Shown here: positions 1 through 10,847 of the stretch, one piece after another
How the letters are laid out: each line of letters begins with the position of its first letter
How positions within the stretch are numbered: position 1 is the stretch's first letter
NCBI GenBank assembly: GCA_003833135.1
Contig: QZLH01000891.1
Location: 1 to 36,070 of the forward strand
Origin: Oehlia diaphana
Taxonomy: Eukaryota > Glomeromycota > Glomeromycetes > Glomerales > Glomeraceae
DNA: 36,070 nucleotides
Direction: 5' to 3'
Made by a program: the position numbers and the translations under genes
Notes under the pieces: model-generated
The model's database searches: none
Told to the model about the DNA's origin: nothing
The model's input: only the letters and a program-made list of their open reading frames with translations

Positions 1-69
1 AAACGTGACCATAAATTCTTTTAAGGATATAATTTTATTAAAATAAATCAAAACTCCTATATCAAGTGA

Positions 70-3043
70 CTAAAAAATATATTTATTTACGAAATATTCA
101 TTTTGTTTATCAAATCGGGGTACTATGTGAACGACACCATGTATAGACTCTATAGCTACAAAGTTATATAATTCTATCAATTTTAAGTGAGGACATCCAT
201 ATAAATATGGGTTCCTTTTAGATTTAAAATCGTACCATTGAATTAATGCGAGATTTAGCGGTGGGTCTGTTAATACTTCTGCTAACAATAAGGCCTATAA
301 ATAATAAATATTTATTAATACTTTTATAATAAATTATTACATAAATTGGAAAAATACCTGTCCATAACAAAGTCCTTTGTCTGATATATAATCATTTGAT
401 TCTTCAGAATCCATTGAAATAGCTATGTCGCTAAACCATACTTTATTATGATACCTGTTTGTGGCACGCATTATAGCACCATTTTCCAGTGTTACCGATC
501 CGTATATGTTTATTCGGGTTTCACCAATAATTGTGAAACCATCAAGTAAATCTAGATATGAATCCAGACAACTTATAAATCTAGCAAAACCGGTCTGCAT
601 TTTATTGTCTACGGAATCTTTTTTTTCATTAAAAAATGTATTTGCATCTTGTAAAGAGAATTCAAAGAGTCTTGCAGAAAATTTACAAGTGCGAGGTGTT
701 TTTGCCGGATTCACTGAATGTTGAGACATTCTAATAGATATTGCTTGACGTTTTATCTATTAATTTAATTTCCATCTTAAGTTATATAATAAATATATAC
801 AATAAATAAATTTTCAAATACTTACAGTTCGTAAAAGCTGAGGTTTGACATCTTTTTTATTGCTAATTCGGTAGGGTATTTTAATGAAATATTTATGAAG
901 ACTTTCGTAAGTTTCTGTAGTATAGCCATTTATTGTGCCATAAGATCGTATTGAGTCAATAATGTGATAAACCTATGAATGCAATTTAGGCAACTTCAAA
1001 TTGGAAGGAGAAATAAATTTAAAAGCCTTGACAAACATCCAGGCCTATTTATGTATTGCATCCTAAAATTTAAATGTTAATTTAATTTATTTAATTTAAA
1101 TTTTCAATTTTACTAAAATTTTAATACATATATTAAATTTCTTCAAGTCACTTTCACTAAATTCTTCATATCTACTTAAAATATACATTTCATTCCAATA
1201 TTTGTACAATTTCACAAGATCATTATTATTTACAAAATTATCTACTTCATTATTATTTTCATTATATAAATTATTAATAACAAATATCATGACTTTCATC
1301 AAACTTCAATATTCATTAGCAGTTAATCTTGCAATTGACCGCAGTCTATTGGAAAAAATTTTAATGGCGGGAAAACGTGGAATTGCTGCTAGATGGCGAT
1401 CTACTTCTTCAACTAATTTATTACCATTAACATGTTGTAATTTTAAGATATCGTACGTGAAAATAATTTGATAACAAAATAAACCCAAATCTAAATGATG
1501 CATTTTGTCAGGAACAGTAGCCAAGTAGATATTTATATTCCTTGATAATATAAATATTTATAATTAATATATATATATGTTATTATAATTATTTCTACTT
1601 TTACATACTTACGGCAAATCCCAAAAAAAATTATGTACAGATTCTATGCAAACAGATTTTTGTGTATCATTTTCAAAATATTTACGCATTTCATCATGAG
1701 TTCTTAGTATTACATCATTAACCGATAAGTCTATATTTGCAAGATTGTCCCTTTTAATTAAACAGGAGTGACATGGAAGGCTTGAATTGGAGGATTTATA
1801 AACTAAACAAAAACTTGCGGCTTCTGGCCAATCTGCAATAATAGTTGAAACTCTAGGATAAAACCAGGTATTTTCATTATTTATAAAAAGGTCTATACCA
1901 TCTTTTAATAAAATAATCGGTTCTAGTAAATGACGTAAAGATTTATGAAAGGTATCACGAACCAGATCTTTATTTGCAGCTTCTAAAATTGGTAAATATC
2001 CCAAAAGTTGCTTTGCATCCTGTTTATTACGACGCCATATTGGGATATTGCCTAATGTAATATATATTGGATGCAATTGACTTTTTCCTAATGTATCTGT
2101 AGTTGTTGCATCTGAATATAAAATAATTGATAATAATTTTGAACCAGTAGGTAAGGATTCTTGCGTAGTCTTCCACCATTTTCCAGTGTTTTGCTCACCG
2201 TAAATACTTTCTCCATTATACTATAAAATAATATAAATAAATTAAAATAAATATTATTTAAATTATTGAATTAAATAATATTTGGCATTTACCTCAAAGT
2301 TTTCGTAAGATAGCGCAAAATTTTGTGTTATGTCAGGAATAGCTAAAATATTTTTGATGCACTGTATTAAATTTTGATAATAAAGAAAATAATCTTTATC
2401 CTTATGTTTTGTTATGAGGACTTTACTAAATTCTAAATTAGAAAACTTCATGTTATTCATAAATGCTCGTCCTTGTTCGATATTTTTTGGTAATGGTGAT
2501 TCTGTAAGATTTGAATGTTTATTAAAAAAGCGTATTATTTCATTACCACCTTTATTGTTTATTTTGTATTTCGTTACTAATAACATTAGATCTTTATAAG
2601 CATCATTAGGAAATTCTGTGCAAGTTTTGGAATTAGGATTTTCAGATTCTTCAAAAATTTCAGGCTCTTCGGAAGAATCTAATATATTTTCAAAGTTATC
2701 TTCAAGGCTCATCACTGATATTGCACTTCCAATACTGTCAAAAGACATGTTTTGTGCATCATTATCATCATCCACCTAAAATTATAAGCTAAATGAGTTA
2801 GTATATCTGAGCTTTTTCTTAAAAGCTCCAAAAGAATAATCTGGAATACATAATTACTTCAACTTTATCATTTTCATATTCACTACTTTGATTACTTCTT
2901 GCATCCATTTCACTGTTATATTTTTCACTATCATCGTCATCATCATCTTCTACTTCTACATTTTTTAAGCATTTCTGGGCGTGTTGAGTATATGCAAAGC
3001 ATTGACTGAATATTCGCATACAAAGGGGGCATTTGAAACTCAT
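70..3043 (-). pseudogene. Plavaka-type (CACTA superfamily) DNA transposase, nonsense-mutated
   Basis: Seven exons join in frame: 3043-2858, 2775-2293, 2220-1613, 1540-1114, 1062-826, 756-358 and 294-70, giving 854 codons plus stop. The start carries a zinc finger (C-x2-C-x12-H-x3-C, residues 5-24), then an acidic D/E/S linker. Exon 3 carries YSDATTTD followed by HPIYITLGNI, ADWPEAASF and a CHSC pair; exon 4 carries PDKMHHLDLGLF. Together these match the usual order of Plavaka transposases, with acidic residues placed where the catalytic aspartates are expected. The last exons (SDKGLCYGQ, QWYDFKSKRNPYLYGCPHL) complete the C-terminus. The frame holds three stops: TGA at 1308-1306, TAG at 1047-1045 and TAG at 975-973. 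Reading continues in family-like sequence after each, so this is a decayed copy rather than a wrong model. Family assignment is from memory of motifs; the stops are seen directly. Confidence 0.78.
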
Positions 3044-3265
3044 GTTGCTAATTAACGTATCAAATTTAATGAAAGCATCGATTCACTATTTAATTTATGA
3101 GATTTCATATGCTAACAAAATTTTGAGTAGATATGACTACGCATTAACGAATGGCTATAAGAATCCGGGTGGCTAATACGGCTTATTCAATCAGCTAATC
3201 ATCTGAATTTCATCACTAATTTGGACAGATAACTAGCACAAATTTATGCGATAATCAGTTATAAG

Positions 3266-3457
3266 CAGTGTTGGCATTTTCTGGAATCTGGAATCTGGAA
3301 ACATGTATTCCAGATTGATTCCAGTGGTTTTTAAAGTATTGGAATCAAATTTCCAGATTCCAGAAATTATTGGAATCAATTTGGAATCAAAATTCCAATG
3401 TTCCAGATTCCAGTTTCCAGTAAAATTTTCATTGGAAACTGGAAATTCCCATCACTG
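3266..3457. mobile_element. 192-bp hAT-type MITE with perfect 8-bp target-site duplication
   Basis: The element starts CAGTGTTGGCATTTTC and ends with the reverse complement of CAGTGATGGGAATTTC, so its ends match at about 14 of 19 positions. It is flanked on both sides by GTTATAAG (3258-3265 and 3458-3465), a perfect 8-bp duplication as hAT transposases make. The interior is almost entirely copies of GGAATCTGG and its complement CCAGATTCC in both orientations, with no coding capacity. It lies just upstream of the Plavaka start codon, possibly inside that element's end. Confidence 0.88.
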
Positions 3458-3599
3458 GTTATAAGCGCTATCAATCTGATCAGCTAATTGGCTTTGGCAG
3501 TTTACTTTTTTTTGCTATGCATAAAAGCCCCAATATGTGTAACATGTTATTTTTTTATAAATGGGTGTTGATTAATACTTCGATTGTACTATATACTTT

Positions 3600-4000
3600 T
3601 ACAAGAGTTTTTTTAAAAATTCTCTCATGAATGTGTTACAATTTTTTTTTTTGTAATATCATGATGCAAAATTTTTGCATTATTTCATTCATTTTTCGTA
3701 ATATTTCACATTATATTAGTTCATCCATTTTTTGTAATATTTCATAAGTTTTTTTTCTTTTTTAGTATAGAATGGCAGAAATGATGTTATGACAGCTTGT
3801 CTCCTTTTTCTGAACCTCTGGTTCATGTATTCCTCCTTTTTCGTATTTTTAGTTCCTCATTTTCAAATTTCTAGTTCATATCTTTCCCTTTTTTCTCACA
3901 TATTCTCCTTTCGTATTTCTAGTTCCTTTTCAAATTTCTAGTAATATTTCTTTCTTCTTTTTGAGTTTAGTTCATATTTCTTCCCTCACATATTATCCCA
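3600..4000. repeat. Diverged short repeats upstream of the broken coiled-coil gene
   Basis: The stretch 3620-3760 repeats ATTTTTTGTAATATTTCA-like units. The stretch 3800-3985 repeats a T-rich unit containing TCCTTTTTCGTATTTTTAG and TTTTCAAATTTCTAG at least twice with drift. No gene is visible. It may include the 5' flank of the pseudogene that begins at 4001. Confidence 0.5.
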
Positions 4001-5297
4001 ATGGCTACAAAACATGGCAAAAAATGAAATATTGATGATAATAAAAGAATCTCAAGACGTAATACTGAGAAGAGTAGTGAAGCTAAGAAACAAATAAGAT
4101 TATTAGACGATAACGTTAAAGGTATATATGATATGATATGTATCATATTCTTTATAAGAAATTATATAATATATAGTTAAATTATATTTTATTGTTAAAG
4201 TTAATAAAAAAACAATAGAAAAACTATTAAGAACCAATTCGCAGATAATTTCTAAGCTTAAAGTTCTTATCACTGGACAAAAAAATCTTGAAATCAGTCT
4301 CTCGAGCATAGAAAAAAAGCTCAACGATAATAATAAAAATAATAATACAATAGATCTGAAGTATGTAAAGGTAATAAAGATGAATATTATTTAATGTAAA
4401 TTTGAAATGCTAACCTCATTTGATTAGGAGCTCATTAAGAAGGTGTTGAAAATTTTATTTGAAAATTTTTTATTTATCGTAAAACAAGTACAAACTTGTT
4501 ACTGAAAAATATTTAAAAGACAAAAATCTGGAATTTATATACCAGTTCAAAAAAAATCAATGGATTATTTTTTTCGAAAAAAATTGCCCTGACTGTAAGT
4601 TAAAGCAATTATGAATTTTATTAAATTTCATACTAATATTTTTTTTTAATAGTTAGTACAACAATATAGAAGCATACGAGAGACATTCATGTCTAGAGTC
4701 AAAGATATTATGTATTCTGTTTTTGAAGTGACTGGGCATAAATTACCGTCAATTAATACTTAGGCTAGTCCGTCAAAGATTCAGGAATGGAAGAGTAAGC
4801 CGGAGGTGAAAAGATGTTACAACAACCTATTTAAAAAGGTTAAAGATGGGCAACCTACAACATATATGTTGCTGATAATTGATAAGTTGCGAAAAGAAAA
4901 TAAAAATCCCTCAAAAATACAAATAGCGTATACGATTAGCATATATGAAACGTACTTAAATCCTAATAATCAAAACATTCAAATGAGCAAAAGTATAATG
5001 AAGTCAAAGATAATCAACAACTTAGTAAGTTTTTAATTTACAATTTCTTATGATGGTAATGATGTAGATGATGGTTATGATGAAGCAGCTGATGATGGAG
5101 CAGGTGCGGCTGACAATGGTGCGACTAACGATGGTAGGCCTAATGATGGTGTGACTAACAATGATGCGGCCAATGATAGTACAGCTAATGATGGCATAGC
5201 TGACGATGATATACTTTCTAATGACTTTTATAACACTAAGGAAGATGGTCAGTATGTAAATAGTTTAATAGAGAATTATGAGTTGCGTAAGAAATAA
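4001..5297 (+). pseudogene. Broken multi-exon gene of unknown family, coiled coil plus D/N-rich tail
   Basis: Four exons can be joined: 4001-4121, 4201-4370, 4428-4594 and 4657-5297. Exon 1 reads MATKHGKK, a TGA (4025-4027), then a charged lysine/arginine-rich stretch. Exon 2 is a heptad-like helical segment (TIEKLLRTNSQIISKLKVL). Exon 3 needs a one-base frame change near 4486 to continue into KYKLVTEKYLKDKNLEFIY. Exon 4 reads RSIRETFMSRVKDIMYSVFE, meets TAG at 4761-4763, continues through SPSKIQEWKSKPEVKRCYNN, meets TAA at 5034-5036 and ends with about 80 codons rich in D, N, G and A. Frames and splice phases agree across the breaks, which supports a real former gene. I do not recognise the family. 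The N-terminal part could instead be a DNA-binding or transposon-derived protein. Confidence 0.6.
5074..5215 (+). repeat. In-frame 15-bp minisatellite encoding D/N-rich 5-aa repeats
   Basis: Imperfect copies of a 15-base unit built on AATGATGGT plus two variable codons run through the last exon of the broken gene. They encode repeats such as TNDGR, PNDGV, ANDST and ANDGI. The third and fourth codons vary most. The unit keeps the reading frame open after the TAA at 5034-5036. Confidence 0.7.
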
Positions 5298-5796
5298 ATA
5301 TTATTTTTTACATATATTAAATAATAGCATTTTTTTACCATAATAAATAAAAAATAAAATATAGTTTTAATAAATAAAATGATTGCAGATTTATTTATTT
5401 AATTTTTAACAACACAGGCATGACATAAATAAATTGTGACTGAAATTTGTGTTCAATTTGTGTTCAATTTGTGTTGATAATTCTGGTAAAAATTTGTTAA
5501 TTTTGGCTAAATTTCATTAAATTTGTTAAATTTGTGTTGAATTTGTATTGATAATTTTTAATTTATCACAAGGGGATGATATTTCAGTAATTTTACGATA
5601 TCGTATTTTCTGGCCAATCAAAATTAGGCTAATTCTTGCATGTGATTTAATCATTTAATCATGCACGCGTTTTTTTTTTATTTATTTTTGTCTCTTATTT
5701 CTTTATTCTTTTGTTTAATATTTTTAATTTTTTTGTCTTTTCTTTCTATTATTTCTTTAATTATATACAATATATTTACATATATTTCATAATTTA
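5298..5796. repeat. Gene-free AT-rich stretch with 11-bp AATTTGTGTTC repeats
   Basis: Between about 5443 and 5550 the unit AATTTGTGTTC/G recurs, first three times in tandem and then diverged. The rest is A/T-rich with T-runs. No open frame with coding character was found. Confidence 0.55.
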
Positions 5797-6300
5797 TTGC
5801 TTTGTAGGTATAGAAATATTTGTTTATTAATACTAATTATTTTCATTTTTTTTTACCTTTTTGTTACTTTGTATCATAATACTAACAATAATATCCATGT
5901 TTTCTTTATTCCTTTTTACTTGTACTTTAATAATAATGATACTAACAATACTAACAACATGTTTATTTTTTCCTTTCTCTTTATTTCTTTATTCTTTTGT
6001 TCAATTACTTTGCAGGTATAGAAATATTTATTTATTAATACTAATTATTTTAATATTAACGCATTTTTTTTACCTCTTTGTTACTTTATGTCGTAATACT
6101 AACAATACTATCTGCATTTCCTTTATTCCTTTTTACTTATACTTTAATACTAACGATAATATCTATGGTTCTTTTACTCCTTTTACTGTTTCTTTAACTC
6201 TTTTTACCTTAATACTAACAATAATAACAATATTTCTTTTATCTTTATATCTAATACTAACATTACTATAGCTGTTTCTCTTCTTTTTACGTCTAATAAT
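5797..6300. repeat. About 208-bp tandem duplication rich in TAATACTAACAATA
   Basis: Sequence from GGTATAGAAATATTT at 5807 recurs at 6015 with similar downstream order (TTTACCT, GTTACTTT, ACTAACAATA, CCTTTATTCC, TTTTTACTT). TACTAAC occurs at least six times. Long open frames across this stretch on the plus strand encode only F/L/I/T low-complexity sequence and are judged non-coding. Confidence 0.65.
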
Positions 6301-6429
6301 ATTGTTACTCTTTACTCTTTCTTTTTTTACTTTTATGTATTCTGTATATATTAATAAATACTTGTAATTTTTTATGGTTTAATAAAATTATATCTAATAA
6401 AACATACATTATATAAACTTATAGTATAG

Positions 6430-6900
6430 AAAATGAAGTATTATTTATCAAATATTTTGAAACATTACAAAATATTAAGTTATGTAAAATTACAGAATAT
6501 TATGAATTGTCAAATTATGGAGTATTACACATCATAGAATTTTGAAATATTTTAAAAAGTTGTGAAGTATTACGCAGTAAAATTATGGAATATTACAAAT
6601 CGTAAAATTACAAAGCCTGCATATAGTAATATTTCAAAATATTTTAGTTACAAAATATTACGCTTACGCAAACTTGCGGTGGGTCTGAAAACTTACAAAA
6701 TATTATGTAAAATTACGAAATATTGCGAACTGCAAAATTATGGAATATTACAAATCATAAAATTATGAAGCTTTGTATATCGTAATATTTTGAAATATTT
6801 TAAAAAGTTACAAAATATTATGTTTATGCAAACTTGCGGCAGATTTGAAAGCTTACGAAATATTATGATGTGTAAACTTGCATAACTTTTCGCACTATAT
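6430..6900. repeat. Tandem diverged repeats of about 155 bp
   Basis: The block AATTATGGAATATTACAAAT at 6581 recurs at 6736 and, more diverged, near 6510. Each is followed by AATATTTTGAAATATTTTA-like sequence. A GCAAACTTGCGG motif occurs at about 6667 and 6828. Short frames here are driven by the repeats. Confidence 0.6.
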
Positions 6901-6959
6901 AATTTCCTGATGTAATATTTAAGTGCTCTCAGTAAATGATTTTTAATATCCAAAAAATA

Positions 6960-9950
6960 AATAGATTACTTTTTAATAACAATAACTTACTCCTTGGTAA
7001 CTCCAGTGCAATATGCTTATTCATAATAATTACTATCATTTAAATATATATAATCTATCTATAATAAAAAAAAAGTAATAATTAGAAAACTACTAGAAAT
7101 CTAAAAATAAAATAATATAGAATTATAAATTTAAGAAATAACTTATAGTAAATCTTCAAAAAATCTATCTTATCATTATATTATTATATAAGTAAATTTG
7201 TAAATAAAGAATCTAGATAGTTCAGTTTTAAGTTTAGTAAGAAAATAATGTAAATTGACTGAATTAGTGCAAATAATAAGCAACTTTAAGGTATAATGAG
7301 CAACTTGCAAATTGCAATTGAACTCTTAACTAATAAAACTTTTTGAAAATAAAGTATATACTAAAAAAACTAACTAAACCAGGTATAACGATTTTTTAAA
7401 AATATAAAAATAAAAAATTTAAATAATAATGATATATTTCTTTAGTGGTTTGACTTTATCACACTTTTTTTTAATCGATAAAATTAACTTGAGTCATTAT
7501 GTTATATGTATATAATTATATGATCAAAGACCCTATCCTTAAAGTTATTTTTTTTAAAAAAAAAAGCAAGAAACAGAATATCTACTAATCAAAAATATAA
7601 TATAATAGAAGTAGATAATAATATTGAAAATTATCTAGATTTTGATGAATGTTAAAATATAGATGATGAAAATAATAATAATAATTTAGCTTTTAAAATT
7701 CTTTTAGAATCTGGTAGTTATAAATCATAATTAAGATACAAATAAAATTTTAGAATAATTAATAAATATATATTCTATGAATATCTATTCAGATTAATAT
7801 TTAAAATTGATATCTAGATATTCAGATTTATAATCTTTAAATAAATATATTTAGTGAATATTAACAGATAATTTGGATCAAAGCTCTAAAGATTGGAGTT
7901 TGATTTTCTACTAATTAGATACTGGTTGGTAATCTCTAATAATAAACTGAATAACTATTAAGAAGTGGTTTTATATTACTACTTTTAGACTTACTATTCT
8001 AGTGATCACTACTATATTACATATTAGGAGATTCATAATTGTATTATTAGTGTTAAGTAATTGTAAACTGTATAAGACTTTATATTTAATATGGATATAA
8101 AAAGATTTTTAAATATTTGCTGTTATGACTATATATATATTCTCTATTATTAAATTTGGCTGGAAAGGTTATTTTATATGCAAAACTGGCTGGTTATTAC
8201 CTTGATGATAAATTAAAATATGTGGTGGACTGGTGGTAGTAGCAGACTCTTGAAATTTTTATATAAATCTACCAGAGTTTAGTCTGGTTCATTAGTGATA
8301 GTTCTATTCTGTAAGAAAAGTCTTTATAAAGATGCAATCTGCTAGGATTTGGCTTATGTTTAATATCAATACTAAATTGGTCTTACCAATATAACTATAA
8401 ATAAAATATCAAAAAAAATAATTAGAATTTAATCAGATGTTAAAATAATTAGATAAAATCAGGTAATTTTTAATAAATTTTATTATTATATTTATTAGAT
8501 AATTTTAATTAAATTAATATAATCTTATTAAAATAATATAATCTTAGTTGAAATTAATTAAAATTAATATAATTTTAAAAGTATAGCAGAAATCAGTTGA
8601 TTTGATAGATTAGATTTTACAATCAAGATTTTACAAGCAATATACAGTAATTTATATTTTTATATGTATTTAGTAATTCAATTTTAATAAATTTTTTTAT
8701 AAATTATTATTTAAATTAGGAAGGAGTAAAGTTTCTTATTACCTTAATTGAAAAGTTAAAAATTTATTTAATACTTTTAAAAGTAATAAAACTACTAATA
8801 TTTATGTTTCATATTAAGAGTTCTAATAAATTTAAATAAAAAGAACATCCATTAAAAGATCTACATACTTATTGCACAGAAAAAAAGGCAACAAATACAT
8901 GACCAAAAATAGAAAGCATATTTTGTGGGATTACTGCGTCAGTGACTCACTATGACCTACTAACTTACTGCGAGTCAATGTATTATGTCAACGTGGCAAA
9001 ATATAGTTATTCGTTTGCAAATTATGAGTGAAATACTATACATATGCAACAAACACTATATCGTATTAGTTTGAAATTTTCATATTGATTTAACAAATAT
9101 GTTGGCATCGTCTTTGCGACATTAAAGCACTTTTGTAAAATTGTCTAAAAGTGTCATACATGTCACGTGAATTACGACTCCCCACGAAAAAAAAGGACAG
9201 AAATAAATTTATTTTTGTGGGGAAAGTTACTATTAAAGAATCAAACATTCAAATATAGTTTTAGTTTATCCGAATGGTAGATTAATAATTGACGCCACAT
9301 TAAGCCCACCTTTTACCTGATAGGGAACAAGTATATTTATTTATTTTTTTTTTTTTTGATGGATCTGCGGCCAGGAAAAAAAAAATTTGGTTTTTGGTTT
9401 TGTGTAAAAATGTGGCAATAATACAATAATATTATAGTAATGTAATAACCAGATAAAGTTAGAGTTTTGGAGATTAGAACGTTTGAAGAACTATATGTAA
9501 TCATAACATTTATTCTGTAGCCGTAGCGCAGCAGAATCGCCAGATGATTCATTCAAAAAAAATCAACCCGCTCGAGTGACACATTATTATAAAAGTAGAT
9601 TACACGACTCGTTTGTAATGCTATAATGTATATAATGTATATGACATCAAAGGTTGCCATAAAAGCCATAAAAAACACTGCTCACATGGCTTACCTTGAT
9701 AAATTTCTTTTATTTTAAATCTGGAATCAACCATCCGAAGTACACATGATCTTGCACGCCAATTATTCTATTCTTTAATTATTTATAATTTTGTTAATTT
9801 GGCTGTTACAAATTTGTTCAAAAATAAAAAGAAATATGCGACACGTATACACATATAATTAATATTGCTTGTGTGGAGTAAATTTAATGATGCACATGCC
9901 GGGTAAGGTACGGAAATTTGTGAAACCTCCATAATATTCAACTTCAGTAT
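6960..9950. other. Gene-poor AT-rich stretch, no supportable gene
   Basis: No frame with coding character or convincing splice structure was found on either strand. A short stretch near 7605-7730 reads like a decayed acidic coding fragment (NNIENYLDFDE, stop, then NIDDENNNNNLAFKILLESG) but is too short to assign. The rest is simple A/T-rich sequence. The longer open frame at 9337-9552 (minus) has no recognisable feature. Confidence 0.5.
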
Positions 9951-10847
9951 CCCAACAAACGCTTAAAAAAATAATTTCAACCCTCATTTTTTTTCCTTTC
10001 ATTCACTTTTTTTTCGGAAAACCTTTTTTTTTTAGGTTTTGTTTTTTTTTACAATTTTTTTTTTTTTTTTTTTAAAAAAAAAATATTTCAAAACGATTAA
10101 AAATTTTATTATTATCAGCTTTATATTATTAAAAAATTATTTCATATATTTACCTATTCTTTTTTCCTTTTTTTTTAAAAAAAAAACTGATTTATAAAAA
10201 AAAAAAATCTTCCTTTAACAATCTTGATTTAAAAAATTACTTTTATAAAGAATTTAGTGTAATTACTAATAGCAAGCCTGGACTTGGCAACATAACAACA
10301 AAGAAAAAAACCAAAAGATATTAAGAAATATTATATATTTATTACGTCGAGAAAATTTACACTTTTTTATAACAAGATTAATTTACTCAACCAGCTTTGT
10401 TTCTTCATTTTTTTTTTCTTTCAGATTTATTCACTTTAGCCTTTCCTTGACATATATTTACTTGGTTTTAAATTATACATTTTATAATAAACGCTTTCCC
10501 CTATTTCATATATTTCTATTCTTTTTTTTTTGAGGAGGACGAGTGGAAGAGAGATCGGTGTGTCTTGAGGTGAATCTTTATTATTATTAGTACATTTTTA
10601 AAATAGATCTTAAAAAAAAAAATCCTTTTTTATAATAAAAAAGAATTAATTTCTGTTGGTGTGGTTCCAGTTCTGTTGGTTTCTTTGCGTTTATTATTGT
10701 AAACCTTTCCAACTCAGGATCCATACAAGGCAAGAAATTGTTCTTGAAATAGGATTAAAAAATAAAAATTCTTTTTTATAAAAAAAAAAAAGAAATAAAC
10801 ATTAGAATTAAAAATAGCATCAATAAAAAAACTCTCCAAAATTTCAA
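9951..10847 (+). other. Upstream region of the vasculin-like gene, homopolymer-rich
   Basis: Several long A and T tracts occur (10040-10081, 10170-10210, 10612-10622, 10780-10792). T-rich stretches with possible acceptor sites suggest a 5'UTR that may be spliced. No TATA box can be chosen with confidence. The nearest ATG to the coding frame is 10848, preceded by AAATTTCAA. Confidence 0.4.

Noticed and set aside
461..724. 87-aa plus-strand frame inside the Plavaka-type gene
   Set aside because: Antisense shadow of the exon 756-358, which continues family-like sequence across introns.
3050..3265. Terminal inverted repeat of the Plavaka-type element
   Set aside because: Words such as AGCTAAT recur here and could be subterminal repeats, but no CACTA-like end was found and the other end lies outside the window.
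5797..6271. Two overlapping long open frames on the plus strand
   Set aside because: They encode only F/L/I/T-rich low-complexity sequence and fall exactly on the tandem repeat.
8930..8960. TGACTCA (Gcn4/AP-1-like) site
   Set aside because: A single 7-bp match far from any gene; expected by chance.
9337..9552. 71-aa minus-strand frame
   Set aside because: It starts in a simple repeat context with a lysine tail from an A tract; no coding evidence.
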